Shown: one piece after another, positions 34,020-43,800 of the stretch
Numbering within the stretch: position 1 is the stretch's first letter
Layout of the letters: every line of letters starts with the position of its first letter
From: HGM04593 sp045631205
GTDB lineage: Bacteria > Bacteroidota > Bacteroidia > Bacteroidales > Bacteroidaceae
Reading direction: 5' to 3'
NCBI GenBank assembly: GCA_045631205.1
Contig: JAZQUI010000020.1
Coordinates: 1-57,933 of the forward strand
DNA length: 57,933 bases
Position numbers and translations under genes: made by a program
Notes under the pieces: model-generated
What the model saw: the letters and a program-made list of their open reading frames with translations, nothing else
Databases searched by the model: none
Told to the model about the DNA's origin: nothing

Positions 34020-37000
34020 TTATTTTTTATCCTTGCCTTTAAGTTGTTCTTTATCCTTGTTCTCTTTCCAGTAAGCCTGCAACTCGCGTTTTTTCTTTGT
34101 TGCACTGCGCTTTCTGTTTATGCCGACACCTGCAAAAATACCGTACATTGCTGGTACATAGACAAGTGTCATTATTGTAGAAATGGTAAGACCACCGATA
34201 ACGGCAACACCCAAAGGACGCCACATCTCGGCTCCAACACCGTGGCTTGTTGCCAAGGGTACCATACCGAGGATGGTTGTAAGGGTTGTCATAAGTACGG
34301 GGCGCATACGGCTTTTTGCCGCACCCACGCAGGATTGTATTACACCAAGTCCTCTCTCGCGTAACAGCATAGTGTAGTCGATGAGCACGATACCGTTTTT
34401 CACAACCATACCAATCAGCATAATAGCACCCAGCATAGACATCACGTTAAGTGTGGTTCCGCTTATAAAGAGTGCCAACAGTACGCCGCTGAGGGCGAAG
34501 AGTACCGATATTATAAGAATAAAGGGGTAGGTGAGCGATTCAAACTGCGATGCCATAACAATGAACACGAGAATGATGATGATGAGTCCAAGTTGTCCAA
34601 GGTCGCGGTTCGACTCCTGCTGGTCTTCGTAAGAACCTGCTACCTGAACTGCGATACCCGAAGGTATGGTCATCTTGTCAATGATTGCCTGGCCGTAATT
34701 TACACCCTCGCTGAGTGCTGTACCGGCAGCAAGAACGGCATCAACGGTCACGATACGTTCGCGGTCCTTACGCTCAATGGTAGGTGGCATTTCGTTGAGT
34801 ACCACTTTGCCAAGTTCTTTAATGCGCACGGCTTGTCCGCTGTTGCTGTATATGATGACATTTTCCACATCCTCGATGCTTTGTCGTGCCGAAGGCTCGT
34901 AACGTACCTTTACATCATACTCGTCACCATCTTCACGATAGTATGTTGCAAGCGCGCCGTTGTAACGGTTACGCAGGTATGTTGCTGCTGTCGAGAGGTT
35001 AAGACCGTGCATCGCAAGCTTCTCGCGGTCAAATTCAACTACGTACTGGGGCTGGTAATCGCTGCGGCTGATATTTACCTGTGTGATTTTTTCCCACGCG
35101 CGAAGCGATTCGGCAAGTTCTTTTGAGAGTCGGTCTGTTTCAGCTAGGTCGTATCCGTAAATCTCAAACGATGCCATAGATTGTCCTCCCATACCTCCGC
35201 TTTGGCTACCGCCAAGCATAACTTTGCTCTTTGCCAGTTCGGGGAACATTTTAAGGTCGGCACGCATTTCGTCGCAAAGAGTAGCAAGTCCCTTTTCGCG
35301 CTGGTTCGAGGGTACGAACATTACGTTAAAGGTTATAATGTGGGTACCATTGTCGCTGAGTGATGCGAAGGTGTTATTCTCGTCGGCCTGTCCCACAGTG
35401 AAACCGCAGGCTTTAAGGTCGTTGCCGTAGCGTCCTTTCCACAATTCGGTAAGGCGAAGACCTACTTCTTGTGAACGTTCAATGCGTGTACCTACGGGCA
35501 TTTCGAGTGTTACACCAACACGCCCGTTGTCGTTAGTGGGGAAGAATTCACTCTTAATACCTTTGAGGCATAGCAAACTTGCTATAAACAGGCCAAAACA
35601 AGCCAGCAAGGTTGTCCAACGGTGGCGCATAGCCCAATTTACGATTGCGGCGTATCTTATGTCGATGAGGTCGAGTACCTTCTGTATTGGTTTGTAGAAC
35701 ATTATAAAGAAGCGGCTCTGTTTCTTCTGTAGTTTGAGCATCTTTGCACACATCATGGGTGTGAGTGAGAGGGCTGCGGCAGTAGATATGAGCATAATGA
35801 TACACATCATCCAACCAAGCTGTTTGAAAAGCACACCCGACATACCGGTAACCATTGTAAGCGGGAAGAATACAGCCCACATTGTCAGTGTAGATGCTAC
35901 AACGGAAACGGCGACCTCGTTGGTTCCGTGAACGGCGGCATTGTTGGGGGCGGAACCACGTTCAATGTGCGACGTCACGTTTTCAAGTACCACAATGGCG
36001 TCATCGACCACGGAGCCGATGGCAATACTCAAACAAGAGAGTGATATAATGTTTATAGAACCACCGGTGGCAAAAAGATATATAAACGATGCCACAAGTG
36101 AGAAGGGGATGGTGATGGCAATGATAACTGTGGCTCTCCAACGTCCGAGGAAGACGAATACCACGAGAATAACGAATATCATAGCATCGCGTATGGTGTT
36201 CGACAGTGTGTTGACCGTGTTTAGAATATTGTCCGATGTGTCAATCATAATGTCGAGCTTGACATCTGAGGGGAGACGTTTCTGCAAGTTGGGCAACTCT
36301 TCTTTAACGGCTTTTGAAATTGCCACAGAGTTACCACCGCTCTGTTTCTGCACGATAATCATAGCTCCCTGCTGTCCTTCGACAAAGGTGCGCTGTGAGC
36401 GTTCCTGTACATTGTCAACGATGCGGGCAATATCTTTCAAATATACATTTGCACCATTGTGGCTGCCAACAACAAGGTCGAGCATCTGTTTTGGCGATTT
36501 GAACTCGCCTTCCACACGCAGTGTATAGGTGTTGTTACCGATATCCATATTTCCGCCGGGAATGTTACGGTTTTCGGCCGATATAATGGAGCTTACTGTC
36601 TCGATGGGAATATTGTATGCCTCCATTTTTGCAGGGTCCATATATATGTTTATCTCGCGCTCAGGTGCTCCGGCAATAGATACGGAACCAACACCATCGA
36701 CACGCGCAAGGGGGTTGGCTACATTGTCGTCGAGAATTTTGTATAGTGCAGCCTGGCTCTCCTCAGCCTGTACCGACATAACGATGATAGGAATCATATC
36801 GGTAGAGAACTTGAAGATAATTGGGGTGTTGGCCTCGTCGGGGAGAGACGATGATACCATGTCGAGTTTGTCGCGCACATCATTGGTGAGAGCGTCTATG
36901 TCGTATCCATATTCAAACTCCAGAGTGATTACCGACACATTCTCGCGTGAACTCGATTTTATGTGTTTCAAGTGCTCTACCGAGTTAAGGGTATTCTCCA

Positions 37001-37199
37001 GAGGTCGCGACACGTTGTTTTCGATATCAGATGCACTTGCTCCCGTATAGTATGTAAATACCATCAAGGTGTTGGTTTCGATATCAGGGTAAAGGTCGAT
37101 GGGTAGTTTCGATAGTGAATAAAGACCGAACAAGGCTATGGCAATAAAGCATAGCGATGTCATAATTGGCTTTTTCACCGCGTTTTCATATATACTCAT
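34020..37199 (-). CDS. RND efflux transporter, inner-membrane pump (AcrB/HAE1-like)
   Basis: The 1059-residue proton-driven pump has the RND layout of two halves, each with one helix, a large periplasmic loop and five more helices. Motifs include KLPIDLYPDIETNTLMVFTYYTG-type porter start (SKLPIDLYPDIE), PLENTLNSVEHL, SCLSIAIGSVVDDAIVVLEN with the membrane Asp pair, and MLGAIMLIGMVVKNGIVLID. It works with the adaptor and TolC-like channel encoded just upstream to expel drugs, dyes or detergents; the substrate cannot be told. The C-terminus is Lys-rich. It belongs to the tetR-tolC-MFP-RND operon. Confidence 0.95.
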   Translation of the reverse strand: MSIYENAVKKPIMTSLCFIAIALFGLYSLSKLPIDLYPDIETNTLMVFTYYTGASASDIENNVSRPLENTLNSVEHLKHIKSSSRENVSVITLEFEYGYDIDALTNDVRDKLDMVSSSLPDEANTPIIFKFSTDMIPIIVMSVQAEESQAALYKILDDNVANPLARVDGVGSVSIAGAPEREINIYMDPAKMEAYNIPIETVSSIISAENRNIPGGNMDIGNNTYTLRVEGEFKSPKQMLDLVVGSHNGANVYLKDIARIVDNVQERSQRTFVEGQQGAMIIVQKQSGGNSVAISKAVKEELPNLQKRLPSDVKLDIMIDTSDNILNTVNTLSNTIRDAMIFVILVVFVFLGRWRATVIIAITIPFSLVASFIYLFATGGSINIISLSCLSIAIGSVVDDAIVVLENVTSHIERGSAPNNAAVHGTNEVAVSVVASTLTMWAVFFPLTMVTGMSGVLFKQLGWMMCIIMLISTAAALSLTPMMCAKMLKLQKKQSRFFIMFYKPIQKVLDLIDIRYAAIVNWAMRHRWTTLLACFGLFIASLLCLKGIKSEFFPTNDNGRVGVTLEMPVGTRIERSQEVGLRLTELWKGRYGNDLKACGFTVGQADENNTFASLSDNGTHIITFNVMFVPSNQREKGLATLCDEMRADLKMFPELAKSKVMLGGSQSGGMGGQSMASFEIYGYDLAETDRLSKELAESLRAWEKITQVNISRSDYQPQYVVEFDREKLAMHGLNLSTAATYLRNRYNGALATYYREDGDEYDVKVRYEPSARQSIEDVENVIIYSNSGQAVRIKELGKVVLNEMPPTIERKDRERIVTVDAVLAAGTALSEGVNYGQAIIDKMTIPSGIAVQVAGSYEDQQESNRDLGQLGLIIIILVFIVMASQFESLTYPFILIISVLFALSGVLLALFISGTTLNVMSMLGAIMLIGMVVKNGIVLIDYTMLLRERGLGVIQSCVGAAKSRMRPVLMTTLTTILGMVPLATSHGVGAEMWRPLGVAVIGGLTISTIMTLVYVPAMYGIFAGVGINRKRSATKKKRELQAYWKENKDKEQLKGKDKK

Positions 37200-37223
37200 A
37201 TTATCCTTCTTTTTGTCGTGTTA

Positions 37224-38234
37224 TTACTTAATTATTTCAACTTCTTTGCCATTGTTGAGGCCTGCCTGTCCTGCAATTACCACATAGCTGCCAGGCTTAA
37301 TTCCGGAAATAAGCTCATATTTGTCGTTTATGCGTCGGCCTATCTCTACCTTGTTGTATGTAACTTTGCCGTCGGCATATGTATATACATAGTAGTCACC
37401 TGATCCAGCCTGTTTCACAACTGCCTGGTCGGGAACCACAACGTGGTTTTTAGTGCCGTAGTTTACAGTCACGTGGCCGAACATACCGGGGCGTACTCGG
37501 CGGTCGTTGTTGGCAATTGTTATCTCTACAGGGAAGGTGTGTGTGGTACTGTTGATTGTGGGGTATATGATGTTGATGTTTCCTTTGAACTCTTCGTCGC
37601 CGTAAGTGTCAAAAGTTGCAGTTACGGGGAGATTTTTGGCTGTTTGTGCATAAAGCTTCTCGCTCACGTTAATCTTCATTTTAACGGGAGAAATCTGCTC
37701 AACCACAAGGATGGGAGATGAGCCGTACATATCGCCGTTGTCGTAGTTGCGTGCCGAAATAACGCCGTTTATGGGGCTTGTGAGCACTGTGTTCTCGAGT
37801 TTGTTGGCGAGGGCTTTCTTGTTTACCTCATATTGTGTCTTGGCATTATCATACTCGGCTTTTGATGCTCCACCAACTTTGTAGAGTTCCTCAATACGTT
37901 TGAGGTCGATTTCCTGGTTCTCTACCTGCAACTTCAACTGGTCGAGGCTGCTTGCATCGAGTTCCACGAGTTTTTGTCCTTTAGACACGTTGTCGCCAAC
38001 TTCAACAAGTATCTTGTTTATGCGCAATGCTGAACTTGGGATAATGTTGTTCTTTACCTCGGCTTCCACTATTGTGGTGTACTCCTCGAACTGTGCAACC
38101 TCCTGTGATGTAACCTGTGCGATTTTTACTTTCGGTTTTTCGGCTTGTTGTGTGGTTTCCTGTTTATCGGAACTGCCGCAGGAATACAAGAGAATTGTGG
38201 CGGCAAATGCGATGAGTGTCAGATTCTTTTTCAT
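37224..38234 (-). CDS. RND efflux periplasmic adaptor (membrane fusion protein)
   Basis: The 336-residue lipoprotein (lipobox ILLYSCGSS, Cys 19) is an AcrA-type adaptor joining the pump to the TolC channel across the periplasm. Visible parts are the lipoyl halves (VGDNVSKGQKLVELDAS; LTSPINGVISARNYDNGDM), a coiled-coil hairpin (LKRIEELYKVGGASKAEYDN) and a beta-barrel and membrane-proximal domain (RRVRPGMFGHVTVNYG). It lies 24 bp upstream of the RND gene. Confidence 0.94.
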   Translation of the reverse strand: MKKNLTLIAFAATILLYSCGSSDKQETTQQAEKPKVKIAQVTSQEVAQFEEYTTIVEAEVKNNIIPSSALRINKILVEVGDNVSKGQKLVELDASSLDQLKLQVENQEIDLKRIEELYKVGGASKAEYDNAKTQYEVNKKALANKLENTVLTSPINGVISARNYDNGDMYGSSPILVVEQISPVKMKINVSEKLYAQTAKNLPVTATFDTYGDEEFKGNINIIYPTINSTTHTFPVEITIANNDRRVRPGMFGHVTVNYGTKNHVVVPDQAVVKQAGSGDYYVYTYADGKVTYNKVEIGRRINDKYELISGIKPGSYVVIAGQAGLNNGKEVEIIK

Positions 38235-38256
38235 AATCGTATGTTATTTTTTTTAT

Positions 38257-39579
38257 TTATTCTTTTCCTAATACTGTGTTGAGTTCCGATTTTGCTATCA
38301 GGTAATCGTATATTGTGTTGTTGTATGTGAGTTGCACGTTTGTGAGTGATACTTGTGAGTTTGTGAGTTCGAGAATGGTGCCTCGGCCTACATCGTATCT
38401 CTTTTGGCTTATTTCAAGTCCTTTGCGTGCAAGTTCCACAGCGGTTTTATTGCTCTCGAGCTGCTCGGCACTTTTTGTCATATTGTCGAGGTAGCTCTGT
38501 GCCTGCATACCAAGCATACGCTCTGTGTTGGCGCGTGTTTCGGCTAGTTGCCACTGCTGTATCTTGTTGCTCTTCATTTTGGTGAAATTGCTTGCCTGGA
38601 AGAGAGGTATGGTGAGTGAGAGTGCTACTGATGAACTGTTGCTCCACTTGTAGTCGAGTACCTTCCAGTCTTCGTTGTATTGCGATTGATATTGCAAACT
38701 TCCGGAGAGTGCGAGGGTGGGCATAAAGTTGGTTTTAAGTATGCTGCGCTGCTTTTTAAGCAATTTGGCTTGCAAGTCGATAGCTTTAAGTGTTGAGTTG
38801 TTGTCGAGTGTAACTGCATCTTTTGCTGCGTCCTTGTTCATTGCGGTCTCATAGTTTTTAAGGTTGTCGTCTATTACAATATCAACCTCTGCAGTGATGC
38901 CCATAAGTACTTTAAGTTGGAGTTTTGCAATCTCCACAGCGTTGCGGCCGCTTATCACCGAAGGCCAGGCGTTGCTTTTCTGTACTTCGGCGCTTATCTT
39001 GTCGTATTCGCTAACGCTTCCTTGTTGGAATTTTGCGTTTACAATATTGAAGTTGTCCTCGGCGAGTTTGTAATTTTGCATAAGAACCTCGTAAGAATCC
39101 TGTGCAAGCAACAACTGATAGTATGCTTTGGTAACCTGGTTTACCATATCTATTTTTGAGCCACGGCTTTTTTCTGCGGCAAGTTCCACATCGGCTTTTG
39201 TGAGGCTCATTGTTTTGTAAATGGCGGGTGCGAAGATGGGGAGTGATACCTGCAAGGCTCCGTTCCAGGTACTTGCATCGTCTTTACCCATTGTTATAGC
39301 CTGTCCGTTGAAGTTCATTTCGGCGGCTTTTATGGTGTAATTTATGCTACCTGTGAGCGATGCAGTTGGAAGAAGGTTCATCCACGCTTCGTTCTTGGCA
39401 ACCTTTTTAAGTTCAATCTCCTTTTCCGCAACTTTAATTGTTGGGTTTTCACTCAATGCCAGCTCTATTGCTTTGTCAAGTGTGAGGCGCATTGTGGTTG
39501 CGCTCTCTTGTGCGTGTGTCAGTGTGAATATTCCAATGAGGGCACACACTGTGGTAAATCGCATTTTAAGGTTCATCAT
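38257..39579 (-). CDS. TolC-family outer-membrane efflux channel
   Basis: The 440-residue protein has a signal peptide (TTVCALIGIFTLTHAQ) and two OEP repeats with long helices (LALSENPTIKVAEKEIELKK; VTKAYYQLLLAQDSYEVLMQ; GLEISQKRYDVGRGTILELT). It should form the trimeric exit duct of the RND system. ATG codons at 39579 and 39576 are both possible. It starts 13 bp after the TetR stop and precedes the adaptor gene by 22 bp. Confidence 0.93.
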   Translation of the reverse strand: MMNLKMRFTTVCALIGIFTLTHAQESATTMRLTLDKAIELALSENPTIKVAEKEIELKKVAKNEAWMNLLPTASLTGSINYTIKAAEMNFNGQAITMGKDDASTWNGALQVSLPIFAPAIYKTMSLTKADVELAAEKSRGSKIDMVNQVTKAYYQLLLAQDSYEVLMQNYKLAEDNFNIVNAKFQQGSVSEYDKISAEVQKSNAWPSVISGRNAVEIAKLQLKVLMGITAEVDIVIDDNLKNYETAMNKDAAKDAVTLDNNSTLKAIDLQAKLLKKQRSILKTNFMPTLALSGSLQYQSQYNEDWKVLDYKWSNSSSVALSLTIPLFQASNFTKMKSNKIQQWQLAETRANTERMLGMQAQSYLDNMTKSAEQLESNKTAVELARKGLEISQKRYDVGRGTILELTNSQVSLTNVQLTYNNTIYDYLIAKSELNTVLGKE

Positions 39580-39592
39580 CTTTATCTCTGTT

Positions 39593-40234
39593 TTAATATT
39601 TCTCTATGAATTTTTCAATTTTTGCTTGTCCTGCCGGAGTTGCTATACCACGCAGATAGAAGAGTATCAAGTGGCGACCGAGTTGTTCGGGGGTGTATTC
39701 TTGTAGCTCGCCTTCGTCGTTTTTCTTGTTTATTGTCATAATGAGTTCCATATCGCGTTTTATGACGTAGGCAAGAATCTTAAAATCGGCGTCTGTGCGG
39801 AAAAGTCCTTGTTTGCGTCCCTCTTCCATCCAGGCAATAAAACGTTTGTCGTCTCTCTTTTCACGTTTCCTTATTTCATCGCGAATGTTGGGGTAGCGGT
39901 CGAGGTCGGTGAAGAAACTGCGTGATGTGTTTTTCAGGTAATTAAAGTAGAGCTCGTATAAACACAATATAACATCGAGTATGTTCTCGCATTGTTTTAT
40001 TATCTCTCGTGCCTCGTCGTGCATCAGTTTGTGATGATGTTTGAGGGTTTCCGTTATCAACACCTCTTTATCGGTGAATAATTCGTAAATGGTGCGCTTG
40101 GAAACGGATATGAGAGAAGCGATGTCGTCCATTTTGACATCCTTTATACCGCGTGAACGATATTCTTTGAGTGCTGTTTCTATTATTTTCAGCTTTACCT
40201 CTTCGCGGTTATTTTCTTCTCTGTTGCCTTTCAT
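39593..40234 (-). CDS. TetR-family transcriptional regulator of the efflux operon
   Basis: The 213-residue protein has an N-terminal TetR helix-turn-helix (TALKEYRSRGIKDVKMDDIA, then ISVSKRTIYELFTDKEVLI) and a helical ligand-binding C-terminal domain. It is the first gene of the operon. I chose the ATG at 40234: the promoter (40262-40292) and a palindromic operator candidate lie directly upstream, so the longer frame to 40345 cannot be fully translated from that transcript. Autoregulation and drug-induced release are likely by family precedent. Confidence 0.92.
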   Translation of the reverse strand: MKGNREENNREEVKLKIIETALKEYRSRGIKDVKMDDIASLISVSKRTIYELFTDKEVLITETLKHHHKLMHDEAREIIKQCENILDVILCLYELYFNYLKNTSRSFFTDLDRYPNIRDEIRKREKRDDKRFIAWMEEGRKQGLFRTDADFKILAYVIKRDMELIMTINKKNDEGELQEYTPEQLGRHLILFYLRGIATPAGQAKIEKFIEKY

Positions 40235-40261
40235 TGACTTTTTTGCATTCTTTTGATGGTG

Positions 40262-40292
40262 CAAAGTTACACAGAAAACTTTACGGAACAAA
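40262..40292 (-). promoter_or_regulatory. Promoter of tetR-tolC-MFP-RND operon
   Basis: On the minus strand TTTG (40292-40289) and TAACTTTG (40269-40262) are separated by exactly 19 bp, a full consensus match. The predicted leader is about 20 nt. Confidence 0.7.
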
Positions 40293-40301
40293 AAAGTTTT
40301 C
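40274..40301. promoter_or_regulatory. Candidate TetR operator (perfect 9-bp inverted repeat)
   Basis: GAAAACTTT (40274-40282) and AAAGTTTTC (40293-40301) form a perfect inverted repeat with a 10-bp spacer. It covers the -33 element and most of the promoter spacer, so a bound TetR dimer would block polymerase. Confidence 0.6.
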
Positions 40302-40355
40302 AAGAATAATTTTAATCTTTGCTCTATGTTTATGTTTTTTAACACTTAGAAGATG

Positions 40356-40392
40356 AAAAAAGGCGCGTAATCGTATGTTACGCGCCTTTTTG
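40356..40392 (-). terminator. Terminator of secA operon
   Basis: AAAAAAGGCGCGTAA (40356-40370) pairs with TTACGCGCCTTTTTG (40377-40391), with a T run on the minus strand. Confidence 0.9.
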
Positions 40393-40411
40393 TGGACAGT
40401 ATTTTCCAAAA

Positions 40412-40846
40412 TCAATCTTCGAGAAGATGTTTTAAAAATTGGTTCATCTCTTCGTCAAATCCTTTTAAAAGATCTTCGTTGAGGATGAGTGTGTCATCGT
40501 CTATGTAAAGCAAGTCAACGATAGCCTCTTTCTCTTCGTCTATTAGTACGAAAGAGTAGGGCTTTGCTATGTTTATGCTGTCGAATATGCCTTCCTCCTG
40601 CATCTTGCCAAGTTCGTATCGTAGCTCTTTTTCATAGCTTTTTTCGTCGTGGAGATTTTCCCATTCTTTAATATGTACGCGCGCGAGGGGCTTGTCATCA
40701 TCGTCGTAGATGGTGAGTGTTCCCGTTTCGCCGTTTACAAAGAGGTGAAAATCTGTTACGGTTGTTTCCTCGGCGGTGATGTAACCGCGCACCATCTCTT
40801 TAATGGTGTTTTTAAGGCTCTCTTGTGTTTGTGTGCTTAGTGGCAT
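40412..40846 (-). CDS. Small acidic conserved protein downstream of secA
   Basis: This 144-residue acidic protein has no signal peptide or membrane segment. It alternates helices (SLKNTIKEMVRGYITAEE) and strands (TGTLTIYDDDDKPLARVHI; YSFVLIDEEKEAIVDLLYID). I do not recognise a named domain. It starts 12 bp after the secA stop and shares its terminator, so it is probably cotranscribed with secA. A role in Sec function is possible but rests only on position. Confidence 0.75.
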   Translation of the reverse strand: MPLSTQTQESLKNTIKEMVRGYITAEETTVTDFHLFVNGETGTLTIYDDDDKPLARVHIKEWENLHDEKSYEKELRYELGKMQEEGIFDSINIAKPYSFVLIDEEKEAIVDLLYIDDDTLILNEDLLKGFDEEMNQFLKHLLED

Positions 40847-40858
40847 ATTCGTTGCTTT

Positions 40859-43800
40859 TTAGATGTTTTTACCGTGGCAATGTTTGAATTTCTTACCGCT
40901 ACCGCAAGGACAGGGGTCGTTGCGTCCCACTGTCTTTTCGGCTCTGATGGGTTCACGGGGTTGCTCGGCGCGTGTATCGTGCTGGGCTGCAGCCTGTTGG
41001 TTGGCGTCGTTAAGGTCAACTTTTGTTTCGTTGTACTTGGGCTTTTGCTTGGTGCGACCGGGCTCGGGTGCTACGCGAACATCTTCACGTTCCTGTACGG
41101 GTATCTGTCCGCGGAGCAGAATAGATGCTGTTTGGTCGTTTATCTTGTTGACCATCTTGTCGAACAGAGTTACTGACTCGAGTTTGAATATCAACAACGG
41201 GTCTTTTTGTTCGTAGCTTGCGTTCTGTACCGAGTGTTTGAGTTCATCGAGGTCGCGCAGGTTCTCTTTCCATGCATTGTCAATGGTGTGCAACAATATG
41301 GCTTTTTCGAAACATTTGATAACTTCTTTGCCTTTTGTTTCGTATGCTGCTGCAAGAGGCACGGGTATCTGATAAACGTGGCGGCCATCGGTGATGGGTG
41401 CGTAGATATGTTTGTCGCGCATAGCCTCGTTGTTCTTGTAGATATACTCAATGAACGGGTAGGCTACTTGTGCCATACGCTCGGTTTTCTGTTTGAAGTT
41501 CTCCATTACAGCCTCGAAGAACTTTTCTGCAAGTTCGTCGGTGTCGAGTTTTCTATATTCCTCTTCGTTGGCAATTGGAAGTTCTGTCGCGAGTACGCGA
41601 AGGAATTCCATTTTTGCATCCTCGTAATAGCAATTTTCGGCAATGTGGTAGCAACGGTCCCAAATGATGTTTACAATATCCATTCCAATGCGCTCGCCGA
41701 TAAGTGCGTGGCGGCGTTTGGTATAAATCACTGAACGTTGCTTGTTCATTACGTCATCGTATTCAAGCAGACGTTTACGCATGCCGAAGTTGTTTTCCTC
41801 AACCTTCTTCTGTGCGCGCTCTATTGAACTTGAAATCATTGGGTGCTCAATCATTTCGCCCTCTTTGAATCCCATACGGTCGAGAAGCTTTGATATTCTC
41901 TCTGAACCGAAGAGACGCATAAGGTTATCCTCAAGTGAAACGAAGAATACTGATGAACCTGGGTCTCCCTGACGTCCCGAACGTCCGCGCAACTGGCGGT
42001 CAACGCGGCGCGATTCGTGACGCTCGGTACCGATGATGGCGAGACCACCCGCATCGCGTACCTCCTGGCTCAACTTGATATCTGTACCACGACCGGCCAT
42101 GTTGGTGGCGATGGTTACGGTACCCGAAAGACCTGCTTTTGCTACAATGTCGGCCTCCTTCTGGTGTAACTTGGCGTTGAGCACGTTGTGGGCGATGCCA
42201 CGCATTGTGAGCATACGGCTTAACATTTCGGAAATTTCAACCGATGTGGTACCTACGAGTACAGGGCGTCCCTGTTTTACAAGGATTTCAATCTCCTCAA
42301 TAACAGCCTTGTATTTTTCGCGTTTTGTTTTGTAAACGCGGTCGTTCATATCCTTACGGGCGATGGGGCGGTTGGTAGGTATAACCACAACATCGAGTTT
42401 GTATATATCCCAAAACTCTCCAGCCTCGGTTTCCGCAGTACCGGTCATACCTGAAAGTTTGTGGTACATACGGAAGTAGTTCTGCAATGTGATGGTTGCA
42501 AAGGTTTGTGATGCAGCCTCTACTTTTACGCGCTCTTTCGCTTCTATTGCCTGGTGCAGACCATCGGAGTAGCGGCGGCCTTCCATTATACGGCCTGTTT
42601 GCTCGTCAACGATTTTTACCTGTCCATCTTCGGTTACGACATACTCTACATCGCGGTCGAACATTGTGTATGCTTTGAGCAACTGGTTGATGGTGTGTAT
42701 ACGCTCCGATTTTACGGCGTAGTTGGTAAGCATTTCATCTTTCTTTGCTGCCTTCTCTTCACCTGTGAGGGTTTCGTCGCTTTCAAGTGCTGAAAGCTCT
42801 GTGGCGATGTCGGGCAAAACGAAGAGTGTCTGGTCTTTTGCGTTTCCTGTGATAAGCTCAATACCCTTGTCGGTGAGTTCCACGCTGTTGTGTTTCTCAT
42901 CGATAACGAAGTAAAGGGGCTCTGTGGCTTCGGGCATACGTTTGTTGTTCTGCTCAATGTAGTACTCCTCTGTCTTTAAAAGACCCATTTTCACTCCGGG
43001 CTCGCTCAAAAGTTTTATAAGGGGCTTGTTCTTAGGGAGTGCCTTGTGGCTACGGAAGAGTGAAAGGTAACCTTGTGTAACCTCTTCCTTGTCGCTTGAA
43101 TATATGAGCTTGCGGGCATCTGCCAACAATTGTGTGGCGAGTTTTTTCTGTGCATCAACAAGACGTTCTACCAAAGGACGGTACTCTTCGAACATCTGGT
43201 CTTCGTTGCGGGGTACAGGGCCCGAAATAATAAGCGGTGTACGTGCATCGTCGATAAGAACCGAGTCAACCTCATCGACTATGGCATAGTTGTGTGCGCG
43301 CTGTACAAGGTCTGTGGGCTGTGTCGCCATATTGTCGCGCAGATAGTCGAAGCCGAACTCATTGTTTGTACCGAATGTAATATCGGCAAGGTAGGCGTTG
43401 CGGCGTGCATCGGAGTTGGGCTCGTGTTTGTCAATGCAGTCGACGCTTAATCCGTGGAACATATAGAGTGGACCCATCCACTCGGAGTCACGCTTTGCAA
43501 GATAGTCGTTCACGGTAACCACGTGTACACCGTTGCCGGTAAGGGCATTAAGGAATACGGGGAGAGTTGCCACAAGGGTCTTTCCCTCACCGGTTGCCAT
43601 CTCGGCAATGCGGCCTTTGTGCAGAACCACACCTCCGAAGAGCTGAACATCGTAATGGACCATATTCCAGAATGTTTCGTTACCTCCGGCTGTCCAGTGG
43701 TTCTTGTATATTGCCTTGTCACCTTCAATGCTTACAAAATCGTATTTTGCTGCGAGGTTGCGGTCGAAATCTGTAGCTGTAACCTCCAATGTCTCGTTTT

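Noticed and set aside
34593..35126. 177-residue frame antisense to the RND pump
   Set aside because: Antisense shadow frame with no start signal or recognisable domain.
40235..40345. Longer start of the TetR regulator
   Set aside because: The extension covers the promoter and palindrome and is not TetR-like.
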